A stretch of DNA of 64,000 nucleotides from Hyphomonas jannaschiana VP2 (GCF_000685215.1 NZ_ARYJ01000015.1:1-64000); one strand, 5' to 3'; shown: positions 1 to 8,726, counted from the stretch's first letter. Program-made: numbers and translations. Notes: a model not told the origin generated them from the sequence alone.

Positions 1-42
1 CGCTTGGTGTTTGGGGTGAGTTTTCGGGGGTCAGGGTCGGCT

Positions 43-435
43 TCAGGTTTCCGGCAGCGGGAGGTGTGAGCCCTTTCTCCATGGGGCTTGTGAGGAAAAG
101 CGAACGCACTGCGTTCGCCCGAACAAGGGTTTGGGGATGAGGGGCAGCGTGCGGAGATGTTCCGGCATGGCGGCACGACCATCGCACGCAGCGGCGAGGC
201 GGTCGCTATAATGGGAAGCGGGCTGCAGGTGCGTCCGCGCTTTTTTCTGCCCCGGCATCCATTCAATGCTGACCAGATAGACGCGCAGATTGTCCGTCAC
301 GCTCCAGCGATACACCACCCCGCGGCCATAGGCAGCCCGGATCTGTGCGCGCAGCATCAGCACCTGGACCCAGATGATGGGCCAGAGAAAGGCGAGCTGC
401 GGCGGGAACCAGGCGGGAGGGTGAAAGAGTGACAT
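43..435 (-). CDS. Small hypothetical protein with one hydrophobic segment
   Basis: Reads as a 130-residue protein from an ATG; a GTG nine bases upstream is the alternative start. The N-terminal third carries one strongly hydrophobic stretch (FLWPIIWVQVLML) that could be a membrane anchor, followed by a basic, proline-rich tail with no motif I recognise. The opposite strand is also open for 91 codons, so strand choice is not certain. I prefer this strand because the hydrophobic-then-basic layout looks protein-like and the region downstream of the opposite frame has no gene. Function unknown. Confidence 0.5.
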   Translation of the reverse strand: MSLFHPPAWFPPQLAFLWPIIWVQVLMLRAQIRAAYGRGVVYRWSVTDNLRVYLVSIEWMPGQKKARTHLQPASHYSDRLAAACDGRAAMPEHLRTLPLIPKPLFGRTQCVRFSSQAPWRKGSHLPLPET

Positions 436-538
436 GGCCCGCACTATACGTCAGCTCACGGAGGTGTCGGATAAGTTTGTTTGGGCGGCAGTGATTGCGG
501 CAGGATGGGGTGGTTTGGATGGTGGATAAGCCCCACCA

Positions 539-677
539 CACGCGTCATCCCCGACCGCGCAGCGGTCTGGGGATCCATCTCTGAAGGCTGCCTCGGATAC
601 GTCATGTCATGACGCGCCTGCCGCCTCGTTCAGAGATGGGCGCCCAGATGGCCGTTGGCCATCGGGCGTGACGCGTG
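539..677. repeat. Structured intergenic element with four-way-junction potential
   Basis: Four nested or adjacent inverted repeats fit end to end. P1: CACGCGTCA (539-547) with TGACGCGTG (669-677). P2: 547-558 with 562-574, 12 pairs around a 3-base loop with one bulged T. P3: CCATCTCTGAA (575-585) with TTCAGAGATGG (629-639). P4: 641-653 with 657-668, closing on a tiny loop with one bulge. The arms abut almost without unpaired bases. The element lies in the gene-free interval 445-807, which otherwise holds only the short repeats listed next. GTCATCCC...GGATCCAT-type strings recur between genes in many alphaproteobacteria (from memory). Confidence 0.7.
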
Positions 678-708
678 CGGGAGGTGACGAGCGCTCACGA
701 GAACGGGA

Positions 709-734
709 CTCATGCTGAGCGAAGTCGAAGCATG
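709..734. repeat. Short dispersed palindromic repeat, copy 1
   Basis: CATGCT and AGCATG pair around the 12-base core GAGCGAAGTCGA. The same core occurs twice more at 4251-4327. This resembles the REP-like strings built on CTGAGCGAAGTCGAAG that are scattered between genes in many bacterial genomes. Here it follows the structured element at 539-677 and precedes the 10-base tandem array. Confidence 0.75.
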
Positions 735-760
735 ACTGCCACAGGATTACATCCGTCTAC

Positions 761-830
761 GCCATGACCATGCATGACTAACCATGACCATACCGGACTA
801 TAGGCGACTATACCGGACCAGGCCGGACCA
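761..830. repeat. Degenerate 10-base tandem repeat, seven units
   Basis: Seven consecutive 10-mers share the pattern NNCCRKACYA: GCCATGACCA, TGCATGACTA, ACCATGACCA, TACCGGACTA, TAGGCGACTA, TACCGGACCA and GGCCGGACCA. The last two and a half units overlap the end of the minus-strand metallophosphoesterase gene and encode its final residues (LVRPGPV) and stop codon. Confidence 0.75.
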
Positions 831-1629
831 GTTTCAATGTTTTGCCCGGATGGTCTGGCCAGTCGGCGGTTTTGCGCGGCGCATAGTCGATACCGGGCAC
901 GCTTTCGAAAAAGGGGGCGCCGGCTTCCGGCAGGATCAGCGCCGTCAGCCGGCCGCCATGCACGGCGGCGGTATCGATGCCCGTGGCATGGGGAAAACAG
1001 GCTGGCCCGTCCAGCCAGGGCTGGTGCCCGAAGATGACATGGCCGAACCGGCCGTCATAGATGTCTGCCCAGAACGGGTCCCCCGGCTGGTTGGCCCCCA
1101 GCGCGAGAAACTTTCCAGTCTCCGCTGAAACGTAACGCGTGCGCAGGATTTTCCGGAAGGCCTTGGCCCGGCGACCATGCCATCGGCTGGCTTCCTCCAC
1201 CGTCTCCGGGAAACTGCGCTGCGTCCCCGGGATACCGCCATGCACGACCAGCGCGCCCCACGCCGACAGATGAAGGAACGGGATGGCAGTGGCGAGGTAG
1301 GCACGGTCATCTTCCGACAGCTCTGCATCCAGTGCGGGCAGCTCCGGCGCTTCGCGGGCCATGATACGCGCCACTTTCGGACGTTTCTGCGTGTTCACAT
1401 AATAGCGCCGGTGGCGGTCTTCATGATTGCCTTCGACGAGCACAACCTCATAAGGCGCGGACTCGCTCAGTTGGCGGACGAATTTCACCACACCGGCCGG
1501 GTCCGGCCCCTTGTCGACCAGATCGCCGACAAAGACCAGCCGGTCACCGGCGCCAAGGTCCAGCTTCGCCAGCAGCGTCTCCAGCGGCCCGAGGGCGCCG
1601 TGCACGTCTCCGACGATGGCGGTCTTCAT
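808..1629 (-). CDS. Metallophosphoesterase (calcineurin-like, PrpE/ApaH type)
   Basis: A 273-residue cytosolic phosphoesterase of the calcineurin-like fold. Metal-binding motifs are in the expected order: GDVHG (residues 7-11), GDLVDKG (35-41), GNHE (67-70), then HG in VVHGGIPG and GH in IFGHQPW near the C-terminus. Such enzymes are Ser/Thr protein phosphatases or diadenosine-tetraphosphate hydrolases; the substrate cannot be told from sequence. The frame stays open to 1815, but that would run into the divergent gene at 1739. The ATG at 1629 begins the canonical fold and follows a GGAG ribosome site. The 3' end lies in a 10-base tandem repeat, so the last residues may vary between strains. 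Confidence 0.88.
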   Translation of the reverse strand: MKTAIVGDVHGALGPLETLLAKLDLGAGDRLVFVGDLVDKGPDPAGVVKFVRQLSESAPYEVVLVEGNHEDRHRRYYVNTQKRPKVARIMAREAPELPALDAELSEDDRAYLATAIPFLHLSAWGALVVHGGIPGTQRSFPETVEEASRWHGRRAKAFRKILRTRYVSAETGKFLALGANQPGDPFWADIYDGRFGHVIFGHQPWLDGPACFPHATGIDTAAVHGGRLTALILPEAGAPFFESVPGIDYAPRKTADWPDHPGKTLKLVRPGPV

Positions 1630-1738
1630 GCGCGCGTCTCCATCATTGACGGGGATAGCAGCACCGGCCCCGGCCGTGAAGCGCGCGGGCTTTCGCTGAC
1701 GCATTGACGGATGCCCTTGCAGGTGGAACCTAGCGGGC

Positions 1739-3109
1739 ATGCTGAATCTTCCTGCCAGACCCGCCACCGCCGCGATGCTGATTGCCTCGCTTCTCGCTTC
1801 TGCCCCGGCCGCCATGGCGGACGCGCCTGTCAGGACGGTCTATGCCGATGCGACGCTGATTGACGGCACGGGCGCCCCTGCCCTGACCCATCAGGACATC
1901 ATTGTCGAGGGCGAGCGCATTGTTGCCATCGTGCCGCACGGCGATCCGGCCGCGCAGGAAGCGACGTCCGCCATGATCGTCGATCTCTCCGGCGCATATG
2001 TCATCCCCGGCCTGATCGACACCCATGTGCACATGGCCACGCCGCCCGCCCCTGCCATGGCGAAGGCCATGCTGCGCCGGAACGTCTATGGCGGCGTCAC
2101 CGCCGTGCGCGACATGGCCGACGATGTACGCTCCGTCGCGGAACTGGCGCGCGAGGCCCGCTATGAAGAGATCCCCGGACCGGACATTTATTATGTCGCC
2201 CTCTTCGCCGGCCGGATGTTCTTTGCCGACCCGCGCGTCGCGGCGGCCAGCCAGGGCTACAAGCCCGGCACCGCGCCGTGGATGCAGGCGATTGACCGGG
2301 AGACCGACCTGAAAGACGCCGTCACCCTCGCCCGCGGCACCGGCGCGACGGCGATCAAGATCTATGCCGACCTGCCGGGAGACCTCGTTGCCGCCATCAC
2401 GGAAGAAGCGCAGCGTCAGGGCCTGAAAGTCTGGGCACACAGCGCGGTTTTTCCCAGCAAGCCCTCCGAAGGGATCGATGCGGGCGTCGATACGGTGAGC
2501 CATGTCTGCTACCTCGCCTACGAAACCGGGACGCAGATGCTGGATGCCTATGAAGACCGCACGCCGGTGGACGAGACCTATCTGGAACAGCCGGAAGACC
2601 CGGTGATGGCCGGCCTGTTCGCCCGCATGGTGGACCACGGCACCATTCTCGATGCGACCGGCAGCCTGTTCGTGCTGCAGGAGGCCGAGCGCAAGGCGGA
2701 CCCGAACGCGAAGCCGCTGCGCTGCACCGGCGCGGCGACCACCCGGCTGACCCGGCAGGCCTGGAAAGCGGGCGTGCCGATCTCGACCGGCACGGATACC
2801 GTCTCCGGCGCAGACCATGCCTGGCCGGATGTGTTCGACGAGCTCTTCTTCCTGGCGGAAGATGTCGGGATGCCGGCGGTTGAGGTGATCCATTCGGCCA
2901 CGGAAGTCGGCGCTGAGGCGATCGGCGTGGCGGATGAGATGGGCACAGTTGCGCCCGGCAAGCTCGCCAATTTCGTCGTGCTGGCGGATGACCCGCTGGC
3001 CGACATCGAAAACATCCGCTCCATCCGGATGACGGTGAAGCGCGGCACGCAATACCGCCGGGCGGACTATCCGCCGGTGACCGAAGAGGAGTTGAGCGGT
3101 GAGCATTGA
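1739..3109 (+). CDS. Exported amidohydrolase (imidazolonepropionase-like)
   Basis: 456 residues. An N-terminal signal peptide (cleavage likely after the alanine-rich stretch near residue 27) is followed by an amidohydrolase TIM barrel. Visible metal-centre residues are the HxH of DTHVH (H96, H98), a candidate carboxylated lysine in AIKIY, later histidines in VWAHS and SHVCY, and the Asp of TGTDT. The C-terminal PGKLANFVVLADDPL is the usual beta-sandwich signature of the family. Members cleave dipeptides, organophosphates or cyclic amides; exported relatives are often Xaa-Pro or Xaa-Arg dipeptidases. Its end overlaps the start of an M19-type dipeptidase by 11 bases, so the two probably act together on peptides or amides outside the cytoplasm. 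Confidence 0.85.
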   Translation: MLNLPARPATAAMLIASLLASAPAAMADAPVRTVYADATLIDGTGAPALTHQDIIVEGERIVAIVPHGDPAAQEATSAMIVDLSGAYVIPGLIDTHVHMATPPAPAMAKAMLRRNVYGGVTAVRDMADDVRSVAELAREARYEEIPGPDIYYVALFAGRMFFADPRVAAASQGYKPGTAPWMQAIDRETDLKDAVTLARGTGATAIKIYADLPGDLVAAITEEAQRQGLKVWAHSAVFPSKPSEGIDAGVDTVSHVCYLAYETGTQMLDAYEDRTPVDETYLEQPEDPVMAGLFARMVDHGTILDATGSLFVLQEAERKADPNAKPLRCTGAATTRLTRQAWKAGVPISTGTDTVSGADHAWPDVFDELFFLAEDVGMPAVEVIHSATEVGAEAIGVADEMGTVAPGKLANFVVLADDPLADIENIRSIRMTVKRGTQYRRADYPPVTEEELSGEH

Positions 3110-4226
3110 CCGGAGAGGCTTCCTGGCTGGCATGGCCGCCGTATCGGGCTGTGCGGCAAGCGGTGCACAGCCGATGGCCGGTAGCGGCGCAGACCGTGAC
3201 ATGATCGTCGTCAACGCCCTCGGCGGGCTCGGCGATCCGAACCATCCAGGCGACAGCCTTGTGCCGGATGTGTCGCCGCGCGTGCTGGCCGAGGCGCACG
3301 CCTCCGGCCTGACGGCGGTGAACGTCACGCTCGGCTACGTCGCCGGGCCGCAGGATCCTTTCGAAGCGTCCGTGAACGACATTGCCGCGACCGATGCGCT
3401 GGTGCGCGCGCATCCGGCGAACCTGATGAAGGTCTACACCGCGGCAGACATCCGCCGGGCGAAGGATGAAGGCAGGATCGGGCTGATCTATGGCTTCCAG
3501 AACGGCGCCATGATGGGCGACAAGCCGGAACGGGTCGACACGTTCGCGAACCTCGGTGTACGTATCTTCCAGCTGACCTATAACCCCGCCAACCAGCTCG
3601 GCGACGGCTCCATGGCGCCGGAGAACCGGGGCATCACGGCGCTTGGCCGGGAGGTGATCGCGCGCTGCAATGCGAACCATGTGATGGTGGACCTGTCACA
3701 CAGCGGCGAGCAGACCTGCCTTGAAGCGGCGCGAGCTTCGGCCCAGCCGGTCTCGATCAATCATACGGGCTGCCGCGCGCTGACCGATCTGCCGCGCAAC
3801 AAGACTGATGAAGAGCTGCGCCTGGTGGCGGAGCGCGGCGGCTTTGTCGGCATCTATTTCATGCCCTTCCTGAACCCCACCGGCCACGCAACGGCGGCGG
3901 ATGTGGTGGCGCATCTGGAGCATGCGGTGAACATCTGCGGCGAAGACCAGGTCGGCATCGGCACCGATGGCAGCGTCACGCAGATCGACGACCTCGCCGC
4001 TTATGAAGCCGTGCTGGTGAAAGAGATCGCCGAGCGCCGCGCCGCGGGCATCAGCGCCAAAGGCGAACGACCGGATACATATCCGTTCGTCGTCGACCTG
4101 CGCGGGCCGGACCAGTTCCGCAAACTGCAGAGGTTGCTGGCGGCGAAGGGCTGGAGCTCAGCCCGGATCGAAAAGATCATGGGACTGAACTTCCTGCGCT
4201 ACGCGGAGACGATCTGGGGCGCTTGA
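3099..4226 (+). CDS. Exported M19 membrane-dipeptidase-like protein
   Basis: 375 residues with an N-terminal Tat-like leader (DRRGFLAGMAAVSG), so export in a folded state is likely. The barrel retains the second half of the M19 metal site: DLSHS, INHTGCRAL and GTDGS. The usual N-terminal HxD (normally in a DGHND-type motif) is absent; the corresponding stretch reads VVNALGGLGDP. The Glu of the usual EGG motif also appears replaced (YGFQNG). I recall related proteins in other alphaproteobacteria, so this looks like a subfamily with an altered metal centre and not a decayed gene; the frame is intact. Translationally coupled to the upstream amidohydrolase. Substrate unknown. Confidence 0.82.
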   Translation: MSIDRRGFLAGMAAVSGCAASGAQPMAGSGADRDMIVVNALGGLGDPNHPGDSLVPDVSPRVLAEAHASGLTAVNVTLGYVAGPQDPFEASVNDIAATDALVRAHPANLMKVYTAADIRRAKDEGRIGLIYGFQNGAMMGDKPERVDTFANLGVRIFQLTYNPANQLGDGSMAPENRGITALGREVIARCNANHVMVDLSHSGEQTCLEAARASAQPVSINHTGCRALTDLPRNKTDEELRLVAERGGFVGIYFMPFLNPTGHATAADVVAHLEHAVNICGEDQVGIGTDGSVTQIDDLAAYEAVLVKEIAERRAAGISAKGERPDTYPFVVDLRGPDQFRKLQRLLAAKGWSSARIEKIMGLNFLRYAETIWGA

Positions 4227-4250
4227 AGCAACCCCAAAGAGCCCACGCTT

Positions 4251-4327
4251 ATGCTTCGACTTCGCTCAGCATGAGCGCTACGGACTTGCGACAAGACCGG
4301 AACTCATCCTGAGCGAAGTCGAAGGAT
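4251..4327. repeat. Dispersed palindromic repeat, copies 2 and 3 in inverted orientation
   Basis: Copy 2 (4251-4275) is the reverse complement of copy 1 at 709-734. Copy 3 (4303-4327) is in the same orientation as copy 1. The pair can form one long hairpin. In copy 3 the stem changes from ATGCT/AGCAT to ATCCT/AGGAT, so both sides changed and pairing is kept. The interval 4227-4497 holds nothing else I recognise. Confidence 0.75.
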
Positions 4328-4497
4328 CAAAAGCCTGATGCACTCTCATTGTTTGAATGTCCTAAGGCCATTTAGAGACTAACTTACACGCTTCAAGCTA
4401 GTTGAGCGCTTGCTCGACCGGCAGATAGGATTTCCATCAATGGTGTGGTATGTTGTCAACCAAATGTGGTTTCTCATTTAAATTCAGGGGCAAACCT

Positions 4498-5094
4498 ATG
4501 ACGACAAAGCGCCCGCATAATACCGTTTCATCATTGGTCGATCCGGACCCGATCAGCATCGTGCTCGGTGTCATTGGCGCTATTGGCTCTATTGGCTGGA
4601 TTTATGATAAGACCCGCGACGCCCATGACCGACGAGCGGCAAGACGAGATGCCCGTGACAGGGCTAGATCTACCGTACGCAGCATAAGGCACGAATGCCG
4701 CACACTATCGGAAGCATGTGAAGATCTAATCTTGATTCTTCGGGACGCTGAAATCGAAGGCACGTCAGCGATCAACAAAATTTTCCGACTCGGCAATACG
4801 AAAATCTACCTGAATCGGCAGCGAATGGGAGAAGTTGCAGTGATCGCCGCTCAAGTAGGCGGTGCATTTGGCAAACTTCACTCACAAATTAGGAGCCTAT
4901 TGACACTAGAACCAGACGTGGCGGCAGAAGCACACACTCGACTTATTGAGTTGAACGTGGACGTTTCGACTACGCTCAATTCAATAATATATGGCGAAAT
5001 GACCAACGATGAGGCACTTTCCAGTCTTCTCGACTTGATCAGAAAAATTGAACAGGCATTCGACTTTTCTGAGTTGGACGACGAAAATTTCTGA
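4498..5094 (+). CDS. Orphan hypothetical protein, probable membrane anchor and helical body
   Basis: 198 residues from the ATG at 4498, which has AGGGG upstream; an in-frame ATG at 4450 lacks a comparable site. Residues about 18-37 (PISIVLGVIGAIGSIGWIY) form a short hydrophobic segment, followed by a very basic stretch rich in Arg and Asp and then long amphipathic helices, suggesting a membrane-tethered helical protein. No family recognised. The DNA is clearly AT-richer than the neighbouring genes and the gene sits just downstream of an inverted REP pair, consistent with recent acquisition. Confidence 0.7.
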   Translation: MTTKRPHNTVSSLVDPDPISIVLGVIGAIGSIGWIYDKTRDAHDRRAARRDARDRARSTVRSIRHECRTLSEACEDLILILRDAEIEGTSAINKIFRLGNTKIYLNRQRMGEVAVIAAQVGGAFGKLHSQIRSLLTLEPDVAAEAHTRLIELNVDVSTTLNSIIYGEMTNDEALSSLLDLIRKIEQAFDFSELDDENF

Positions 5095-5100
5095 CACACC

Positions 5101-6633
5101 TCACAGCGGAATATTGTCGTGCTTCTTCCACGGGTTTTCCAGCTGCTTGTTTTTCAGCGTGCGGAGAGATTTGGCGACGCGGCGGCGGGTTGAGTGGGGC
5201 ATGATGATGTCGTCGATATAGCCCTTGCGCGCGGCGACGTACGGGTTTGCAAAATTGTCCTCGTACATCTTCGTGTGCGCAGCGATCTTCTCGGGATCGC
5301 CGATGTCCTTGCGGAAGATGATTTCCACTGCGCCCTTGGCGCCCATCACGGCGATCTCGGCCGTCGGCCAGGCATAGTTCACGTCGCCGCGCAGGTGCTT
5401 GGAGCTCATCACGTCATACGCGCCGCCATAGGCCTTCCGTGTAATGACGGTAACTTTCGGAACCGTGGCTTCGGCATAGGCGAAGAGCAGCTTCGCGCCG
5501 TGCTTGATGAGGCCGCCATATTCCTGCTTGGTGCCCGGCATGAAGCCCGGCACGTCCACGAAGGTGACGATCGGGATGTTGAAACAGTCGCAGAAGCGCA
5601 CGAAACGCGCCGCCTTGCGGGAGGCGTCGATGTCCAGAACGCCGGCCAGCGTCATCGGCTGGTTGGCGACGAAGCCCACGGTCGAGCCCTCAATCCGGCC
5701 GAAGCCGCAAAGCACGTTGGCGCCGAATTTCGGGCTGATCTCGAAGAAGTCGCCTTCGTCGGCCACTTTCTCGATCAGCTCGCGCATGTCGTAGGGCGAG
5801 TTCGGGTTCGGCGGGATCAGCGTGTCGAGACTCTCATCGATGCGCTCAACGTCGTCGAACACGTCACGCACCGGCGGATCTTCGCGGTTGGATCCCGGCA
5901 GGAAGTCGATCAGGCGGCGCATCTGCACCAGCGCCTCGATGTCGTTCTCGAACGCGCCGTCCACCACGCCGGACTTGGCCGCGTGCACGGAAGCGCCGCC
6001 GAGCGTCTCGTGGGTAACTTCCTCATTCGTCACGGTTTTCACCACGTCCGGGCCGGTGACGTACATGTAGGAGGTGTCCTTCACCATGAAGATGAAGTCC
6101 GTCATGGCCGGGGAATAGACGTCCCCACCCGCGCACGGCCCCATGATGACGGAGATCTGCGGGATCACGCCGGAGGAGAGCACGTTCTCCATGAAGATGT
6201 CGGCATAGCCAGCCAGCGAGTCGACGCCCTCCTGGATACGCGCGCCGCCGGCATCAAAAATGCCGATGACCGGGGCGCCGACACGGGCCGCCGCCTGCTG
6301 GACCTTCACGATCTTCGCGGCGTGGGCCTTGGAGAGCGAACCGCCGAAGACGGTGAAGTCTTTCGAGAAGACATAAACGAGGCGGCCATTGACCGTGCCC
6401 TGGCCGGTGACGACGCCGTCACCCGGGATGCGCTGGCTTTCCATGCCGAAATCGGAGCACTGGTGCTCCACGAACATGTCATACTCTTCGAAGCTGCCTT
6501 CATCGAGCAGGACGGAGATCCGTTCGCGCGCCGTCAGCTTGCCTTTGGCGTGCTGGGATTCGATCCGCCGCTCACCGCCGCCGAGGCGGGCCTGTTCGCG
6601 TTTCTGCTCCAGTGCCTCGATCACATCCTGCAT
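5101..6633 (-). CDS. pccB: Propionyl-CoA carboxylase beta subunit (carboxyltransferase)
   Basis: 510 residues, the normal length for the biotin-dependent acyl-CoA carboxylase beta chain. It transfers CO2 from carboxybiotin to propionyl-CoA to make methylmalonyl-CoA. Recognisable stretches are GKLTARERI near the N-terminus, the first crotonase-type half with [17 protein letters not shown] and [12 protein letters not shown], and the second half with [27 protein letters not shown] and [11 protein letters not shown]. The C-terminus ends KKHDNIPL as in PccB. The biotin-carrying alpha subunit is not in the window. Acetyl-CoA or broader acyl-CoA specificity cannot be excluded. Confidence 0.95.
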   Translation of the reverse strand: MQDVIEALEQKREQARLGGGERRIESQHAKGKLTARERISVLLDEGSFEEYDMFVEHQCSDFGMESQRIPGDGVVTGQGTVNGRLVYVFSKDFTVFGGSLSKAHAAKIVKVQQAAARVGAPVIGIFDAGGARIQEGVDSLAGYADIFMENVLSSGVIPQISVIMGPCAGGDVYSPAMTDFIFMVKDTSYMYVTGPDVVKTVTNEEVTHETLGGASVHAAKSGVVDGAFENDIEALVQMRRLIDFLPGSNREDPPVRDVFDDVERIDESLDTLIPPNPNSPYDMRELIEKVADEGDFFEISPKFGANVLCGFGRIEGSTVGFVANQPMTLAGVLDIDASRKAARFVRFCDCFNIPIVTFVDVPGFMPGTKQEYGGLIKHGAKLLFAYAEATVPKVTVITRKAYGGAYDVMSSKHLRGDVNYAWPTAEIAVMGAKGAVEIIFRKDIGDPEKIAAHTKMYEDNFANPYVAARKGYIDDIIMPHSTRRRVAKSLRTLKNKQLENPWKKHDNIPL

Positions 6634-6844
6634 TCGCCCGGGCTCCTTGCCAAAAGAGTGTCATATGTTTTGTCCGAAGTGCTTGATAATCGCCCCAATT
6701 TCAATGGCAAGGGCAAGCGGGAGGCAATCTCGCCGCTCCCCCCGCGGATTGCCGCAGCGTCATCGCGCTTCCGGGGCGGATGGCTGACAGGGCGGCCCGT
6801 TCCTTGCTAGCGTCCGGAGAGCCCTTCCGGAACGGGATTCTCCA

Positions 6845-7585
6845 ATGCGACCTGCCCTGCGCCCCCTGCTGCGAGCGACTGCCTTTGCAGGCCTTGTCAT
6901 GATCTCTGCATGCCTTGATGCTGCATCAGAAACAGAGTGCGGGCCGGATGCGCTGGGGGTATCCCGCACGCTGTTGCTGACGCCTGAGTCGCCGCCGCCT
7001 TATGAACTTCTAAAGCGCGGCGAAGTGATCCTCACCTTTGATGACGGCCCGGCCTGGTACCGCACCAAGCGCGTCATGAATGAACTGTCGAAAGAGTGCA
7101 CACAGGCCACCTTCTTCCTTCAGGGAAACAAGGCGGAAGCCTGGCCCGGCATCGCAAAATCGATCCGCGAGGCCGGCCATTCGGTCGGCAGCCATAGCTG
7201 GGATCATGCGAACCTGGCCGACCTGCCGCTGGATGAGGCCGTGGCGAACGCCCGGCATGGCCAGGCGGCCGTGTCCGCGGCAATCGGAGAGGACACACCG
7301 CTTTTCCGCTTTCCCTTCATCGCCACCACGCCGGAATTGTCTGAAGCGATCAGGAAGGCCGGCCTGATCGACGTCACCGTGAGCGTGGACGGCGCCGACT
7401 GGACCGGGATTTCCCCGGAAGACTCCGTCGCGCAGATCCTGGCCATGCTGGAACAGCACGACCGGCGCGGCATGGTGCTGCTGCACGATCCGTTTTCCAG
7501 ATCCGCGCGGCGTACGCGCCTTCTGCTGCAGTCATTGAAGACTGAGGGTTACCGCGTCGTCGCGCTGGAACAGCCGGGAAATTGA
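6845..7585 (+). CDS. NodB-type polysaccharide deacetylase, lipoprotein
   Basis: 246 residues. The N-terminal segment ends in a lipobox-like ISAC (Cys23), so it is probably an envelope lipoprotein. The NodB domain shows the catalytic and metal motif TFDDGP (D66/D67), the HxxxH motif in SHSWDH, and a late LLHD motif. It would remove N- or O-acetyl groups from an extracellular glycan. It lies about 70 bases upstream of an SGNH/MBOAT acetylation pair on the same strand, so deacetylation and O-acetylation of one polysaccharide are plausibly linked. No glycan synthase is visible in the window. Confidence 0.85.
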   Translation: MRPALRPLLRATAFAGLVMISACLDAASETECGPDALGVSRTLLLTPESPPPYELLKRGEVILTFDDGPAWYRTKRVMNELSKECTQATFFLQGNKAEAWPGIAKSIREAGHSVGSHSWDHANLADLPLDEAVANARHGQAAVSAAIGEDTPLFRFPFIATTPELSEAIRKAGLIDVTVSVDGADWTGISPEDSVAQILAMLEQHDRRGMVLLHDPFSRSARRTRLLLQSLKTEGYRVVALEQPGN

Positions 7586-7655
7586 TTCCCCTGTCTGGCG
7601 AACTGGCATACATCCTGCACCGTCTGCCCGATACGAAACTCCTGTTCCGGCTGCC

Positions 7656-8726
7656 ATGATTACCCAAATCCGAACTGCCCTGTTTTCCGCCATCCTGTTC
7701 GCCATCGGCTTTGTTGTCGTGGCGATCCCGCTGTCGCTCGGCCTGCGTGCAGCGACCCCGATGCCGGACCTGCTCGTCCTCAGCCCGAAACTGGAGGCCT
7801 ACAAGGCCGCGCCGGAGAAATACGATACCGTCTTTATCGGCAGCTCGCGCACCTTCTACCATATCCTGCCGGACGCGGTGGAAGCCGGCGCGGCGGAAGC
7901 CGGCTGCCCCAACTGGAACGTCTACAATCTCGGCGTCTTCGGCCTGACCGGCGCCGAGCAGGACTGGATGATCGACCAGGTGACCGCAGCAGGCGGGGAC
8001 TCGCTGAAGCGGATCGTGATCGAGGACGCGCTGCCGAACGAGCGCACGCTGGACGGCGTCACCACCAACCGCGCGCGCTATTTCAGCAGCCCGGACATGT
8101 GGCCGGCCCAGATCGCCAGCATCACCTCCTATCCGGAATCGCTGCCGAAGCGCGTATTCCGGGGCGGCATGTTCGCACTGGGAACGGGCTTCGACCTCTC
8201 CGGTGTCGGCCGGGGCGCGGAACTCCTGTTCCCGCCCGGCGATCCGGAAGAGCCGAAAAGCTTCGACCTGTCGAATGACGGCTTCGAGGCGCTGGGCTCG
8301 ATCATGACCCCGGACATCGAAGCCCGCCGCCAGGATTTCGAGGACAAGCCGGATCAGTTCAAACAGGACCTCGCCCTTTATGGCGCACATAGCGACGAAG
8401 ATGTCAGCGCCCGCGCGGCCTATCTGGCTCAGCGGCTGGACCGGCTGAATGCGCGCGGCCTGAACGCAGCGCTTTATATCTCGCCAGACCTGCCGGAACT
8501 CGACCGCACACCGCGCACAGGCGAAGCGGTCAAGGCGCTTGGCGACTACAAGGTGCTGAACTTCAACCGGCCGGATGTCTATCCGGAGCTGTTCGAGCGC
8601 GACCTCTGGTTCGACTTCAGCCATTTCGGCGAAACCGGCGCGCGCATGCTGAGCCGCAAAGTGGGCGCGGAATACTGCGCCATGTCATCCACCGGAAAGG
8701 ACACGGTCGCCAATGCTGTTCGTTGA
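7656..8726 (+). CDS. Membrane-anchored SGNH-hydrolase-like partner of MBOAT
   Basis: 356 residues with an N-terminal transmembrane segment (about residues 10-30). An SGNH-type block I is seen as IGSSRTF (Ser63/Ser64) and a block V-like DFSH (Asp320, His323) near the C-terminus. Proteins of this kind (compare AlgJ, AlgX and DltD) act in the periplasm to place an acetyl or acyl group delivered by an MBOAT protein onto a polymer. The stop overlaps the start of the MBOAT gene by 14 bases, which strongly supports a two-component O-acyltransferase. The family name is my inference from motifs and context; overall similarity to named members looks low. Confidence 0.75.
   Translation: MITQIRTALFSAILFAIGFVVVAIPLSLGLRAATPMPDLLVLSPKLEAYKAAPEKYDTVFIGSSRTFYHILPDAVEAGAAEAGCPNWNVYNLGVFGLTGAEQDWMIDQVTAAGGDSLKRIVIEDALPNERTLDGVTTNRARYFSSPDMWPAQIASITSYPESLPKRVFRGGMFALGTGFDLSGVGRGAELLFPPGDPEEPKSFDLSNDGFEALGSIMTPDIEARRQDFEDKPDQFKQDLALYGAHSDEDVSARAAYLAQRLDRLNARGLNAALYISPDLPELDRTPRTGEAVKALGDYKVLNFNRPDVYPELFERDLWFDFSHFGETGARMLSRKVGAEYCAMSSTGKDTVANAVR

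Noticed and set aside
157-432. 91-codon plus-strand frame opposite the first small gene
   Set aside because: Low complexity, His- and Pro-rich, no ribosome site that stands out, and no hydrophobic or domain pattern. The other strand looks more protein-like, though not with certainty.
1730-3328. 532-codon open frame on the minus strand under the amidohydrolase and dipeptidase genes
   Set aside because: It is antisense to two clear families and rich in Arg, Gly and His with no domain. Such frames are common in GC-rich DNA. The same applies to long frames at 5194-6810, 51268-52851 and 61977-63998.
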